In this document: piece by piece, positions 1 through 8,506 of the stretch
How positions within the stretch are numbered: the stretch's first letter is position 1
How the letters are laid out: every line of letters starts with the position of its first letter
Assembly: GCF_011043735.1 (NCBI RefSeq)
Contig: NZ_JAAKGV010000011.1
Coordinates: 124,001-188,000 of the forward strand
Reading direction: 5' to 3'
Source of the DNA: Methylobacterium sp. DB0501
GTDB lineage: Bacteria; Pseudomonadota; Alphaproteobacteria; Rhizobiales; Beijerinckiaceae
Length of the DNA stretch: 64,000 nt
Notes under the pieces: generated by a model
Told to the model about the DNA's origin: nothing
Seen by the model: the letters and a program-made list of their open reading frames with translations, nothing else
Databases searched by the model: none
Made by a program: the position numbers and the translations under genes

Positions 1-540
1 GAGATGGCGACCTTCGACGGCATGACCTTCGCGGACGTGCATGGCGGCCGCGAGATCCTGGTGGTCACCACGCCGAGCCGCTGCGAGGCCCTGGCCAAGC
101 GCATGCAGGAGCGCGGCATCAAGCCGGAATGGGAGGTGTTCGGGCCGCAGCACATCCTGCAGGACGTGACCCGGCTGATCGAGAAGGGCTACGACAAGCC
201 GCCCTACTACATCAACATGGTGCTCGGCGCCGACAAGGGCTTCCAGGGCGCGATGCCCTACTCGCACGACATCCTGGCGGCGATGATCCGGATGCTGCCG
301 CCGCAATCGATCTTCTGCGTCTCCGGCATCGGTCCGGCGCAGCTGCCGGCGACCACGCAGGCCATCCTGCTCGGCGGCCATGTCCGGGTCGGGCTCGAGG
401 ACAACAACTACTATTCCCGCGGCCAGCTCGCCACCAACGAGCAGCTCGTGGCCCGCACGGTGCGGATCGTCAAGGAGCTGAACCACGAGCCGGCGAGCCC
501 GGCCGAGGCCCGGGAGATCCTCGGCCTCAAGGCCGTCTGA
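1..540 (+). CDS. Beta-keto acid cleavage enzyme (BKACE, DUF849), 3' part
   Basis: The reading frame is open at the left edge, so only the C-terminal ~179 residues are present; the family is usually about 300 residues. The C-terminal segment GGHVRVGLEDNNYYSRG and the preceding VSGIGPAQLP stretch are typical of DUF849. Known members are zinc-dependent TIM-barrel enzymes that condense a beta-keto acid with acetyl-CoA and release acetoacetate plus a CoA ester. The substrate cannot be told from this fragment. It is followed 14 bp later by a periplasmic binding protein and then DUF3237, probably one transcript. The ATG at position 4 is internal, not the real start. Confidence 0.85.
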   Translation, partial: EMATFDGMTFADVHGGREILVVTTPSRCEALAKRMQERGIKPEWEVFGPQHILQDVTRLIEKGYDKPPYYINMVLGADKGFQGAMPYSHDILAAMIRMLPPQSIFCVSGIGPAQLPATTQAILLGGHVRVGLEDNNYYSRGQLATNEQLVARTVRIVKELNHEPASPAEAREILGLKAV

Positions 541-554
541 CGGGAGGGATCACG

Positions 555-1775
555 ATGCGCGCCCTCCGCTCCGCCCTGCTCGCGGGCCTGATCGCCTTCG
601 CCCCCGCGTCGGTCCGGGCGGAGGGCGCCGTCTCCGGCGACCGCGTCAAGATCGGCGTGCTCGCCGACATGTCGACGGCGATGTCCGACAATTACGGCAC
701 CGGCAGCGTCACCGCGGCGCGCCTCGCGGTCGAGGATTTCGGCCCGACCGTCCTGGGCAAGCCGGTCGAGATCGTCGCCGCCGACCACCAGAGCAAGCCC
801 GACGTGGCGAGCGCGCTCGCCCGGCGCTGGTACGACGTCGAGGGGGTCGACATGATCACCGACCTTGGCAACTCGGCGGTCGCCCTCGGCGTCCAGGCCC
901 TCGCCAGGGAGAAGGGGCGGCTCGCCCTCATCACCGGATCCGGCTCGACGGTGATCACCGGGGCGCAATGTTCGCCCAACGGCGCGCTCTGGGTCATCGA
1001 CACCCACGCGCTCTCCCGCGCCATCGCCAAGCCCCTGGTGGAATCGGGCGAGACAACCTGGTTCTACGTCGTCGCCGACATCACGCTGGGAAAATCCTTT
1101 GTCGCCGACGTGACGCCGGTGGTGGCTGGTGGCGGCGGCAAGGTGGTGGGTCAGGTCTTCCACCCCCTGCTCTCGCCCGACCTGTCGTCGCAGATCCTCC
1201 AGGCGCAAGCGTCGGGCGCCGGGGTGATCGCGCTCTTCAACGTCGGCGGCGACGCGATCAACGCGGTCAAGCAGGCCTCGGAATTCGGGGTGCTGGGCGG
1301 CCGGCAGAAGCTCGCCGGCTTCTACATGACGGCGGTCGACGTCCACGCGCTCGGGCTGCCCGTCGCCGGCGGGCTCTACCTGGCGGAGGCGTTCTACTGG
1401 GACACCGACGAGGCCACCCGCGCCTTCGCCAGGCGCTTCTACGAGCGCCAGAAGGCGATGCCGAACAGCTACCAGGCGGGCGTCTACTCGGCGGTGATGC
1501 ACTATCTCAAGGCCGTGAAGGCGGCGGGCACCGACGCGGCCGAGCCCGTGATGGCCAAGATGCGCGAGATGCCGATCGACGACGTCATGACCAAGGGCGG
1601 GCGCCTGCGGCCGGACGGGCGGGTGATCCGCGAGGTCTCGCTGTTCCGGGTCAAGCGGCCGGAGGACTCGACGGGCGATTGGGACGTGATGGAGCGGGTC
1701 GCGACGCTCCCCGGCGACGAGGCGTTCCGGTCGCTCTCCGAGAGCGACTGCCCGCTGGTGAGGGCCAAGCCGTGA
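555..1775 (+). CDS. ABC transporter substrate-binding protein, branched-chain amino acid type
   Basis: The 406-residue product starts with a signal peptide (charged MRALR, hydrophobic core, cleavage near VRAEG) and continues as a type I periplasmic binding protein of the Peripla_BP_6 / LivJ class (KIGVLADMS start, two lobes). The ATG at 555 has GGGAGGGA about 7 bp upstream. Such proteins bind amino acids, amides or aromatic and short-chain acids and pass them to a Liv-type permease. No permease or ATPase genes follow it; they may lie to the left of the window. Its place between a BKACE enzyme and DUF3237 suggests that the ligand feeds a keto-acid pathway. That is an inference. Confidence 0.85.
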   Translation: MRALRSALLAGLIAFAPASVRAEGAVSGDRVKIGVLADMSTAMSDNYGTGSVTAARLAVEDFGPTVLGKPVEIVAADHQSKPDVASALARRWYDVEGVDMITDLGNSAVALGVQALAREKGRLALITGSGSTVITGAQCSPNGALWVIDTHALSRAIAKPLVESGETTWFYVVADITLGKSFVADVTPVVAGGGGKVVGQVFHPLLSPDLSSQILQAQASGAGVIALFNVGGDAINAVKQASEFGVLGGRQKLAGFYMTAVDVHALGLPVAGGLYLAEAFYWDTDEATRAFARRFYERQKAMPNSYQAGVYSAVMHYLKAVKAAGTDAAEPVMAKMREMPIDDVMTKGGRLRPDGRVIREVSLFRVKRPEDSTGDWDVMERVATLPGDEAFRSLSESDCPLVRAKP

Positions 1776-2251
1776 CCATTTCGTCCGTGACCATTCCCGC
1801 CCCCACCCTGACCCACGTCTTCGACGCGCGCATCGATGTCGCGGTGCCGGTCGAGGTCGGCGTCACGGCCGCCGGCGCCCGGCGGGTCATCGCCATCACG
1901 GGCGGCACCGTGGCAGGCCCCGGCCTGACCGGCCGGATCGTGCCCGGCGGGGCCGATTACCAGACCATCGCGGGCGACGGGCTCACTCGGCTGCATGCCC
2001 GCTACGTGATCGAGGCCGAAGGCGGCGCGCTCGTCTATGTCGAGAATACCGGTTTGCGCTTCGGCCCGCCCGAGGCGCTCGAGCGCCTGCGCCGGGGCGA
2101 GCCCGTCGATCCCGGACTGATCTACTTCCGCACCGCACCCGTCTTCGAGACCGCGTGCCCGCCCCTTGCCTGGATGCAGACCAGCCTGTTTCTCGCCACC
2201 GGCGCCCGGGCCCCCGACCACGTGGCGTTGAGCGTGTACCGGGTCGGCTGA
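1772..2251 (+). CDS. DUF3237 family protein
   Basis: This is a 159-residue protein of the DUF3237 (UPF0311) family. The conserved features visible are GGTVAGPGLTGRIVPGGADYQ, split here as GGTVAGPGL and GRIVPGGADYQ, then RYVIEAEGG, the YVENTGLR strand and the YFRTAPVFET block. The GTG start at 1772 overlaps the TGA of the binding-protein gene (GTGA), a sign of translational coupling. A second in-frame GTG at 1787 is possible. The family is a small beta-barrel with no firmly established reaction; it is often found beside catabolic enzymes for aromatic or short-chain acids. I infer a role in the same pathway as the two upstream genes. Confidence 0.82.
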   Translation: MTISSVTIPAPTLTHVFDARIDVAVPVEVGVTAAGARRVIAITGGTVAGPGLTGRIVPGGADYQTIAGDGLTRLHARYVIEAEGGALVYVENTGLRFGPPEALERLRRGEPVDPGLIYFRTAPVFETACPPLAWMQTSLFLATGARAPDHVALSVYRVG

Positions 2252-2260
2252 GCGAGCCGG

Positions 2261-3304
2261 TCACTCCGGCCGCGAGACCGCCACCGTTCCGCCTTCCACC
2301 AGCGTGAAGACGATCCCGGCGTCGCGCAACGCCGCGAGGACATGGGGACGCGAGCGCGAGGACGGACCCTCGGATTCCTCCTCCAGACGCCGGACGGTGG
2401 AGAGCGACAGGCCGCTCGCCCGCGCGAGGTCGTTGAGCGTCCAGTCCAGGAGGCCGCGCGCCGCCCGCAGGTGGCAGCCCTCGATCGCCTGGGCGACCTG
2501 CCGCGGCAGGGCCTCGCGCGGCGCGATCTCGGCTTCGAGCGGCGTGATCACGGCGGTCCAGCAGACCGGATCGCCTGCCCCCTCGCGCAGGGGCACCAGC
2601 GTCATGCGGAACGGCGCCGCACCGCCCGCGGCGAGCCGCAGGGTGGGCGTGATGCAGCACGGCCGCCCCTGGGCGGCGAGGCGCGGCAGCTCGTCGCGCC
2701 AGCGCGACCATTCCTCCGGCACGATCGGGCTGAGCCAGTTCGCCCGCACCTCCTCGCGGCGCAGGCCGACCAGGGCGAGGAAGTCGGGGCCGTACTCGGT
2801 CAGCGGCAGCGTCGGCTCGGTGTAGATGAAGACCTGCGCCTGACGCGCCAGGCTCACCCGGCGTTGCTGCTCCAGGCGGTGCATCTCGGCGAGGCGCTCG
2901 CGGTCGGTCACGTCGAGGAGCACGCCGGTCACCGCGACCGGGCGCCCGTCGGCGCTGAAGAAGACCTCGCCGCGGCTCACCACCGTGCGGGCGGTGCCGT
3001 CCGGCCGGATCAGCCGGACCGTGTGGCTGCCGAAGATTCCGGCCTGGACGATCTGGGCGGCATCCTCCAGCACGTCGCGATCGGCCGGGTGGACGAGGCC
3101 GAGCAGCCGCTCGTAGCTCGCCGGCTCGGTCTCCGGCAGGCCGAGCAGGCGATACAGGCCCGACGACCACACCTGGCGGCCGGTGACGAAATCCCAGCGC
3201 CAGGCGCCGGTCAGGCCGAACGCCTCGATCAGCCGCATGAAATCGTCGGAGGACGGATCCGCCGGGCGTGGGCCGGGATGGGGATTGGGCACGAACGCGG
3301 TCAT
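2261..3304 (-). CDS. PAS-domain helix-turn-helix regulator
   Basis: The 347-residue protein has a PAS domain of the PAS_3 type at about residues 28-135 (WRWDFVTGRQVWSSGLYRLL, then HPADRD and VTGVLLDVTDRE). A second PAS-like region spans about 155-260, and a C-terminal XRE/helix-turn-helix lies around residues 285-315 (TLNDLARASGLSLSTVRRLE). There is no kinase or cyclase domain, so it looks like a one-component sensor that binds DNA directly. It has no signal peptide or membrane segment and should be cytoplasmic. It is convergent with the DUF3237 gene (9 bp between stops). The target genes are unknown. Confidence 0.72.
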   Translation of the reverse strand: MTAFVPNPHPGPRPADPSSDDFMRLIEAFGLTGAWRWDFVTGRQVWSSGLYRLLGLPETEPASYERLLGLVHPADRDVLEDAAQIVQAGIFGSHTVRLIRPDGTARTVVSRGEVFFSADGRPVAVTGVLLDVTDRERLAEMHRLEQQRRVSLARQAQVFIYTEPTLPLTEYGPDFLALVGLRREEVRANWLSPIVPEEWSRWRDELPRLAAQGRPCCITPTLRLAAGGAAPFRMTLVPLREGAGDPVCWTAVITPLEAEIAPREALPRQVAQAIEGCHLRAARGLLDWTLNDLARASGLSLSTVRRLEEESEGPSSRSRPHVLAALRDAGIVFTLVEGGTVAVSRPE

Positions 3305-3848
3305 CGGGCGACGCCCCGTGCCGTGCCGCGCGCCCTGCCCCGCGACGGGGCCGGCCGCATCTCCGCGCCGGGCCGGTGCCGCAGGCCGGCACGCGCCCGC
3401 ATTCCGTGCGTCCGTGTTCCGAACAACAAGGTACAGATTCCTAGGTCAAGCTTCGCATTCCGCTGCGACTGCTCTCTGCCGCAGGGACATTCGGTTGTAC
3501 GCCACCGAATACCTGGGGATCAACCGGCGTCTGCTTCAAGCCAGCCCCGCGGGCGGACGCGACGGCGGCGGCGCCGGCTCGGCCGATGGCCGACGGGCCC
3601 GTCGCGGGAGGCGAATGGGCGGCATCGGGCCGGCGGTGGGACCCCGCTGCGTCATCACGCGGCAGAAGACCATGGCGGTTGCGGGGAACAAAGATAAAAT
3701 TTCTATCCATGAGCTATATCACAGCAAATATCTTCTCCTGCGCGACGGAAAATAGAAAACCACGTCTATTGCTGCGATGCCCGCGCCGGACCTATCTATG
3801 GTCATAACGCTCCGGTCTCCGGAGCCGTGCGTCATGCCGGGTCCAACC
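3305..3848. other. Non-coding spacer, AT-rich patch near 3685-3800
   Basis: No convincing gene is present in this 544-bp stretch. The part from about 3685 to 3800 is clearly richer in A and T than its surroundings (several A/T runs such as GATAAAATTTC) and probably holds the promoter of the small membrane protein that follows. The GC-rich frames that cross the rest show no recognisable protein features. Confidence 0.5.
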
Positions 3849-4088
3849 ATGCGTCCTGCCACTTTCGATCCGTTCGGCGAGCGCCTCGACCTGCGAGCCG
3901 GGCAGGACGCCCCGTCGGCGTCGCGCCGACGGCCGATCCGGACCCGCCGGATCGTCGCGGCCGTGCTGTTCTGGGCCCTGGCGGCCGGGCTGATCACGGC
4001 CCGCGGCGCCTTCTTCGATCCCAGCACCGCTTTCGGGCCCGACGCCCCTGCCCGCGTTGCCGCCAAGGACGCGACCGTCCTGCGCTGA
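3849..4088 (+). CDS. Small single-pass membrane protein, hypothetical
   Basis: A 79-residue open frame with one clear membrane segment at about residues 35-52 (IVAAVLFWALAAGLITA) after an arginine-rich stretch, which predicts a cytoplasmic N terminus. An upstream in-frame ATG at 3834 would add five residues. I do not recognise a family. It precedes msrA by 146 bp on the same strand. Codon use looks like the neighbouring genes, which supports a real but unknown protein. Confidence 0.5.
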   Translation: MRPATFDPFGERLDLRAGQDAPSASRRRPIRTRRIVAAVLFWALAAGLITARGAFFDPSTAFGPDAPARVAAKDATVLR

Positions 4089-4234
4089 AGCCCCCTCGCC
4101 CGGCTCTTTCCTGCGCCCAACTGGCTCAGGTCCCCTCCCCTTCAGCAAGCGCGCCCGTCACCCCACATCGTATCGCAGAGAGGCCCCCTCGCCTCCGGAG
4201 CCGCGAGGCTCCGTTCCGAGACCGGAGCGACCCG

Positions 4235-4897
4235 ATGCTGTTCTTCCGCAAGCGCGCCGAGATGCCCAGCCCCGAGCGGATCCTGCCGGGGCGGTCCACA
4301 CCCCTGCCGACGGCGGAGCGGCACTTCGTCAACGGTCACCCGCTCAAGGGTCCCTATCCGGACGGCATCGAGTCGGTCGTGCTCGGCCTCGGCTGCTTCT
4401 GGGGCGCCGAGCGCAAGTTCTGGCAGCTCGGCGACGGCGTGTACGTGACCGCCGTGGGCTATGCCGGCGGCACCACGCCGAACCCGACCTACGAGGAGAC
4501 CTGCTCGGGCCTGACCGGACACAACGAGGTCGTGCTCGTCGCCTACGATCCGCGGGTGATCCCGTTCGGGTCCCTGCTCAAGACCTTCTGGGAGAGCCAC
4601 GATCCGACCCAGGGCATGCGCCAGGGCAACGACGTCGGCACCCAGTACCGGTCCGGCATCTACCTGCCCGACGGCGACCCGCGCCGCGCCGAGGCCGAAG
4701 CTTCCCGCGACGCCTACGCCGCGGCCCTGAAGGCGCAGGGCTACGGTCCGATCACCACCGAGATCCGCGACGGCGGCCCGTTCTACTTCGCCGAGGAGTA
4801 CCACCAGCAATACCTGGCCAAGAATCCCGGCGGCTATTGCGGCTTGGGCGGTACCGGCGTGTCCTGCCCGGTCGGGATCGGCGTCGCGGCCGAGTGA
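4235..4897 (+). CDS. msrA: Peptide methionine sulfoxide reductase A
   Basis: The 220-residue protein reduces methionine-S-sulfoxide in proteins and free methionine. The catalytic motif GCFWGAE is present with Cys54, followed by the GYAGG block, HNEVV and the conserved SHDPTQ..RQGNDVGTQYRS region. The C-terminal part carries FAEEYHQQYL and a further Cys in GYCGLGG and one in VSCPVG, which can act as resolving cysteines. There is no signal peptide, so it acts in the cytoplasm. The ATG at 4235 is chosen because the conserved part begins soon after. It stands alone. Confidence 0.95.
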   Translation: MLFFRKRAEMPSPERILPGRSTPLPTAERHFVNGHPLKGPYPDGIESVVLGLGCFWGAERKFWQLGDGVYVTAVGYAGGTTPNPTYEETCSGLTGHNEVVLVAYDPRVIPFGSLLKTFWESHDPTQGMRQGNDVGTQYRSGIYLPDGDPRRAEAEASRDAYAAALKAQGYGPITTEIRDGGPFYFAEEYHQQYLAKNPGGYCGLGGTGVSCPVGIGVAAE

Positions 4898-5063
4898 TAC
4901 CAACGGTCGTCGAAATCGACCTGTGGTCCCGTTCTCGAATTTCCGCCAAGCCCGAGGATCCGGACGTCCGGGCTTCGCATCGACAGTTCGAGATCGGTCC
5001 GCATCCTGAGCCGCGGATGCAGCGGTACGCGGGACCGGCCCGGGGACCGGTCCCGACGAGAAG

Positions 5064-5999
5064 TCAGCGCGCCTTCAGCACCGTGCGGCAGGCGTCGGGC
5101 AGGCCCGCCAGGGTCATCGGCGGGCGCGGCTTGCCGGGCGGCCGGGGCTTGGGGTTCAGGATCGCGTCCGTGAACCAGTAGTCGAGCTCGGAGCCGCAGC
5201 CGTCGCCGGACGGCGGCGGGTCCTGGTCGTGGCAGGCCGCATCGCCCGCCGGGCATTCGAGCCGGATGTGGAAATGATAGTTGTGGCCATAGATCGGCCG
5301 CACCTTGGTCAGCCAGCCGCGGTCCGAGCCGGCCTCGCGGCAGAGCGCCCGCTTGATCGCCGGGTTGACGAAGATCCGCGCCACCTCGTGCTCGCGCGAC
5401 ACCATCCTGATCAGCCGCAGGTGCTCGGGCCGCCAGACCGAGGGGTCGATGTCGCGACGATCCGGCCGCACCACGTTGGTGGCCGACATCTCCTCGCGCT
5501 CGGCCCGGCTCAGGCGCCGGTCCGGCATCGGCGTCAGCCAGATATCGGCGTCGAGGCCGAGCTGGTGCGAGGCGTGGCCGGTCAGCATCGGCCCGCCGCG
5601 GGGCTGGGACATGTCGCCGACGAGGAGCCCGGCCCAGCCCGCCTTGCGCGGCGCGTCGGCGGCGAGCTTCTCCAAAAAGGCGACGAGCCGCGGATGACCC
5701 CAGTTCCGGTTGCGCGACAGCCGCATCACCTGCCAGGTGTCGCCGTCGATCGGCAGCGCCTCGGCCCCCGCCACGCAGCCCCGGGCATAGCCGCCGATCG
5801 ATTGCGACGGCAGGGCTGCCGGCGTCGTGGCGCGGCCGAACAGGGCCTTGGCCGGCGTGGACGGATCGTCCGGGTTGGCGAGCGGCGGCAGCGGCTTGGG
5901 GTTGAGGGTGCCGCGATCCTGCGCGAAGGCGGGAGCGGCGAGCGCGAGGAGGACCGTCAGGACGGCGGTGCAGCGAATCGGCATCGGGCGCAGGAGCAT
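5064..5999 (-). CDS. mepA: Penicillin-insensitive murein endopeptidase MepA
   Basis: This periplasmic LAS-type metallopeptidase cleaves the D-Ala-mDAP cross-links of peptidoglycan. The 311-residue product has a signal peptide (hydrophobic core LTVLLALAAPAFAQ). The zinc-site motifs are GHASHQLGLDADIWL (His and Asp ligands) and YGHNYHFHIRLEC (His ligands). Cysteines in ARGC, ALCRE, LECP, AACH, DGCG and DACR are consistent with the disulfides of the E. coli enzyme. An internal ATG at 5984 is an alternative start. It is divergent from the PRC-barrel gene. Confidence 0.93.
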   Translation of the reverse strand: MLLRPMPIRCTAVLTVLLALAAPAFAQDRGTLNPKPLPPLANPDDPSTPAKALFGRATTPAALPSQSIGGYARGCVAGAEALPIDGDTWQVMRLSRNRNWGHPRLVAFLEKLAADAPRKAGWAGLLVGDMSQPRGGPMLTGHASHQLGLDADIWLTPMPDRRLSRAEREEMSATNVVRPDRRDIDPSVWRPEHLRLIRMVSREHEVARIFVNPAIKRALCREAGSDRGWLTKVRPIYGHNYHFHIRLECPAGDAACHDQDPPPSGDGCGSELDYWFTDAILNPKPRPPGKPRPPMTLAGLPDACRTVLKAR

Positions 6000-6076
6000 G
6001 ATGCACAGGCTAGCGCCCTCCGTGCCCGGGGGGAACTGCCCCGCTGCCTCCGCCATTCGCCGCAGTGCCGGCGCTC

Positions 6077-6101
6077 GGAACGGCTCCGCTACGGCAGCGT
6101 T
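6077..6101 (+). promoter_or_regulatory. EcfG (general stress sigma) promoter of the PRC-barrel gene
   Basis: GGAAC at 6077-6081 and CGTT at 6098-6101 are separated by exactly 16 bases. This matches the consensus for the alphaproteobacterial EcfG sigma factor controlled by PhyR-NepR. The -10 element ends 50 bp before the start codon of the PRC-barrel gene. Confidence 0.8.
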
Positions 6102-6151
6102 TCCCTCGAGACGATACCCATCTGGAAGACAACCGACCCGGAGGACATCCG

Positions 6152-6565
6152 ATGACCACCGTTGCACCGACCATCGGCGACCGTTCCGACATGGGCAGCA
6201 CCACCACCAACGAGACCAAGGCGCTGATCGCCAGCGACCGTGTCGAGGGCACCGCCGTGCGCCGCCCCAACGGCGACGGCATCGGCCGCATCGAGCGCCT
6301 GATGATCGAGAAGGCCACCGGCCAGGTGGTCTACGCCGTGATGAGCTTCGGCGGCTTCCTCGGCATCGGCGAGGGCTACTACACCATCCCGTGGTCGACC
6401 CTGCGTTTCGCACCCGAGCTGGACGCCTACGTGCTCGACGTCTCGGACGAGCAGCTTCGCGCCGCCCCGCCGGCCTCGGCGGAGGGCAACGACCCCTCCT
6501 ACGACCGGAACTGGGAGGAGCACGTCCACCGCTACTTCAACGCCACGCCGTACTGGAGCGTTTGA
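6152..6565 (+). CDS. PRC-barrel domain protein, probable stress protein
   Basis: A 137-residue cytoplasmic protein with one PRC-barrel domain at about residues 25-105 (VEGTAVRRPNGDGIGRIERL, then GQVVYAVMSFGGFLGIGEGY and the WSTL strand). The ribosome site GGAGGA is at 6140-6145. PRC barrels of this kind are frequent in Hyphomicrobiales and are often induced by osmotic, oxidative or desiccation stress; the biochemical role is not known. An EcfG-type promoter lies just upstream and supports general-stress control. Confidence 0.85.
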   Translation: MTTVAPTIGDRSDMGSTTTNETKALIASDRVEGTAVRRPNGDGIGRIERLMIEKATGQVVYAVMSFGGFLGIGEGYYTIPWSTLRFAPELDAYVLDVSDEQLRAAPPASAEGNDPSYDRNWEEHVHRYFNATPYWSV

Positions 6566-6715
6566 TGGATTTGCCGGAGATCCCGTCCGGAAAAGGTATC
6601 GCCGGCCCGCGCAGGGCCTGAGCGAGGGCGAGATCCGCCTTGCGAAGGCGATCCGACAGGATCGCCGGAAGCAATCCATCGGATGTCGTATGACCTTCCC
6701 CGGCGGACGGCGCCC

Positions 6716-7081
6716 TCACGGCGCCTCCGCCGGCACGCCCGACAGGGTCCAGCGGCACAGGCTCGAGTCCTTGACCTTCAGGCAGTCGTAGGCCGTGCCG
6801 CCGATCACCACCCGCTCGGCATTGCCGTCGATCCGGTCGCGGCCGACCCGGGTGCAGCCGAGGTGGTCCGCCTTCGGGTCGGCGAGCCGGGTCCTGATCG
6901 CCGCCGGATCGCCGCCGGTCTCGGCCATCAGGATCCTCAGGTTCGCCAGGGCCCCGCAGGTCACGACCTTCTCGGGAACGGCCTTCGCCGGGGCCGGAGC
7001 CGAAGGCCTGGCCCTTTGCGCCACCGCCGGACCGGCGAGCAGCCCGAGGAGGAGACAGGACCGGGCCAGGACACGCGTCAC
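6716..7081 (-). CDS. Small secreted protein, hypothetical
   Basis: The 121-residue product begins with a typical signal peptide (MTRVLARS, hydrophobic LLLGLLAGP, cleavage after AVAQ). The mature part contains four cysteines (TCGAL, LGCTR, YDCLK, LCRW), which suggests disulfides in the periplasm. The GTG start at 7081 is preferred over an upstream ATG because GGGAG lies 7 bp upstream and it avoids overlap with the EVE gene, whose stop is 22 bp away. The two genes are likely co-transcribed. Family unknown. Confidence 0.65.
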   Translation of the reverse strand: MTRVLARSCLLLGLLAGPAVAQRARPSAPAPAKAVPEKVVTCGALANLRILMAETGGDPAAIRTRLADPKADHLGCTRVGRDRIDGNAERVVIGGTAYDCLKVKDSSLCRWTLSGVPAEAP

Positions 7082-7103
7082 GCGCGAACTCCCGCCGGCC
7101 GCG

Positions 7104-7517
7104 TCACAACCCACCCATGCGGCGCACCAGCGCCCACTCCGCCTCGGTCACCGGCTGCACCGACAGGCGCGAGTTGTTGACGAGCACCATCTCGCGCAAC
7201 GCCGTCTCGGCCTTGATCGCCTCCAGGGTCACCGGCCTGGGCAGGGAGGCGACCGCCTTCAGGTCGACCATGCCGAAGCGGCCTGTCTCGTCGGTATGGT
7301 CGGGATAGTAGGTACGGATCACCTCGACGATGCCGACCACCGCCTTGCCCTCGTTCGAGTGATAGAAGAAGCCCTGCTCACCGAGCTGCATCGCCTCGAG
7401 GTTCTTGCGGGCGACGTGGTTGCGGACCCCGTTCCAGGACGTCCCCGCTTCGCCCGCGGCGACCTGATCGTCCCACGACCACACCGAGGGCTCGGACTTG
7501 TAGAGCCAGTACGCCAT
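7104..7517 (-). CDS. EVE domain protein
   Basis: A 137-residue single-domain protein of the EVE/PUA-like fold, related to human THYN1. It starts with MAYWLYKSEPSVWSWDD and has WNGVRNHVARKN and GEQGFFYHSNEGKAVVGIVEV, the hallmark pieces of the fold. EVE domains bind modified bases in DNA or RNA; the natural ligand here is unknown. The longer open frame upstream is not supported, since all known members begin at this MAYWL-type N terminus. Confidence 0.9.
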   Translation of the reverse strand: MAYWLYKSEPSVWSWDDQVAAGEAGTSWNGVRNHVARKNLEAMQLGEQGFFYHSNEGKAVVGIVEVIRTYYPDHTDETGRFGMVDLKAVASLPRPVTLEAIKAETALREMVLVNNSRLSVQPVTEAEWALVRRMGGL

Positions 7518-7776
7518 CCCGTCGTCTTCCCACTCGTCACACGCGCTGCGATGGCCCCCATCACCCGATCCGGGGGCGGGAGTCCAGGGGCAGAAGCCCG
7601 ACGCTCCTGCGGTCGCCTGCCCCAGGGTTCGGCGAGGCGACAGGGGCTCGCGGGGCGAACGGACGGGCGCCCGGCAGCGGAGACCGGGATCGATCCGGGT
7701 TTTTCTGCTCGCCGGGCAGACCGGACGAAGAACCGTGTATCCTCGCGCCGAGGGCCGCCGGGCTGCGGCCGGAGGA

Positions 7777-8400
7777 ATGGACGTGGACTGGACCTGGTTT
7801 CTCTCGGCGAGTGCGTTCGCGGTCGCGATGTCGGCCACGCCCGGCCCCAACAACACCATGGTGGTGGCCTCCGGCGCCACCTACGGCTTTGCCCGTACGG
7901 TGCCGCACATGCTCGGCATCTCGGTGGGCTTTCCGGCGATGCTGATCGTGCTGGGCACCGTCGGCCTGCCGCTGCTGACCGATCCGCGGGTCCATGCGGT
8001 GCTGAAATGGGTCGGTGCGGCCTACCTGCTCTGGCTCGCCTGGAAGATCGCCACGGCCGATCCGGACCCGGCCGATCCGGTTGCCAAGGCGGCGGGCGCG
8101 GGGGGGCGGCCTCTCGGCTTCGTCCAGGCGGCCCTGTTCCAGTGGGTGAACCCGAAGGCCTGGGTCATCGCCGCAGGGGCGCTCGCCACCTACACGGCCG
8201 GGGCGGACGGAGCCTCGCTCGCCGCCACGCTGGCGCTGGCTGTGCTGTTCGGGATCGTCGCCCTGCCCTGCATCGGCCTCTGGACGCTGGTCGGCGTCGG
8301 TACCGCACGGGTGCTGCGGACGCGCCGCGCCGTGCGGCTGTTCAACCTGGCGATGGCCGGGCTGCTGGTGGCCTCGCTGGTGCCCGCCCTGCGCGAGTGA
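7777..8400 (+). CDS. LysE family amino-acid exporter
   Basis: A 207-residue membrane protein of the LysE/RhtB family with the early PGPNNTMVVASG motif and five to six predicted helices (FLSASAFAVAMS, ISVGFPAMLIVLGTVGLPLL, WVGAAYLLWLAW, QWVNPKAWVIAAGALATY, LALAVLFGIVALPCI, LAMAGLLVASLVP). Such proteins export amino acids or related metabolites. GGAGGA abuts the ATG at 7777; the GTG at 7783 is better spaced from it and may be the true start. It is divergent from the EVE gene. Confidence 0.88.
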   Translation: MDVDWTWFLSASAFAVAMSATPGPNNTMVVASGATYGFARTVPHMLGISVGFPAMLIVLGTVGLPLLTDPRVHAVLKWVGAAYLLWLAWKIATADPDPADPVAKAAGAGGRPLGFVQAALFQWVNPKAWVIAAGALATYTAGADGASLAATLALAVLFGIVALPCIGLWTLVGVGTARVLRTRRAVRLFNLAMAGLLVASLVPALRE

Positions 8401-8420
8401 GGGAAACGGCCGCGTTTCCC
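8401..8420. terminator. Hairpin between convergent lysE-type gene and secB
   Basis: A perfect 8-bp stem, GGGAAACG and CGTTTCCC, with loop GCCG starts right after the exporter stop codon. There is no T-tract. A second GC-rich stem (about 8453-8482) lies closer to secB. Together they probably end transcription from both sides. Confidence 0.45.
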
Positions 8421-8506
8421 GTGAAACACCCGGGAGCCGGGTGGCAAACGGGGCGCGGACCCGTGACGGGGCCCGCGCCGCTCGTCCCTACAGTGAGGCC
8501 GCCCTG

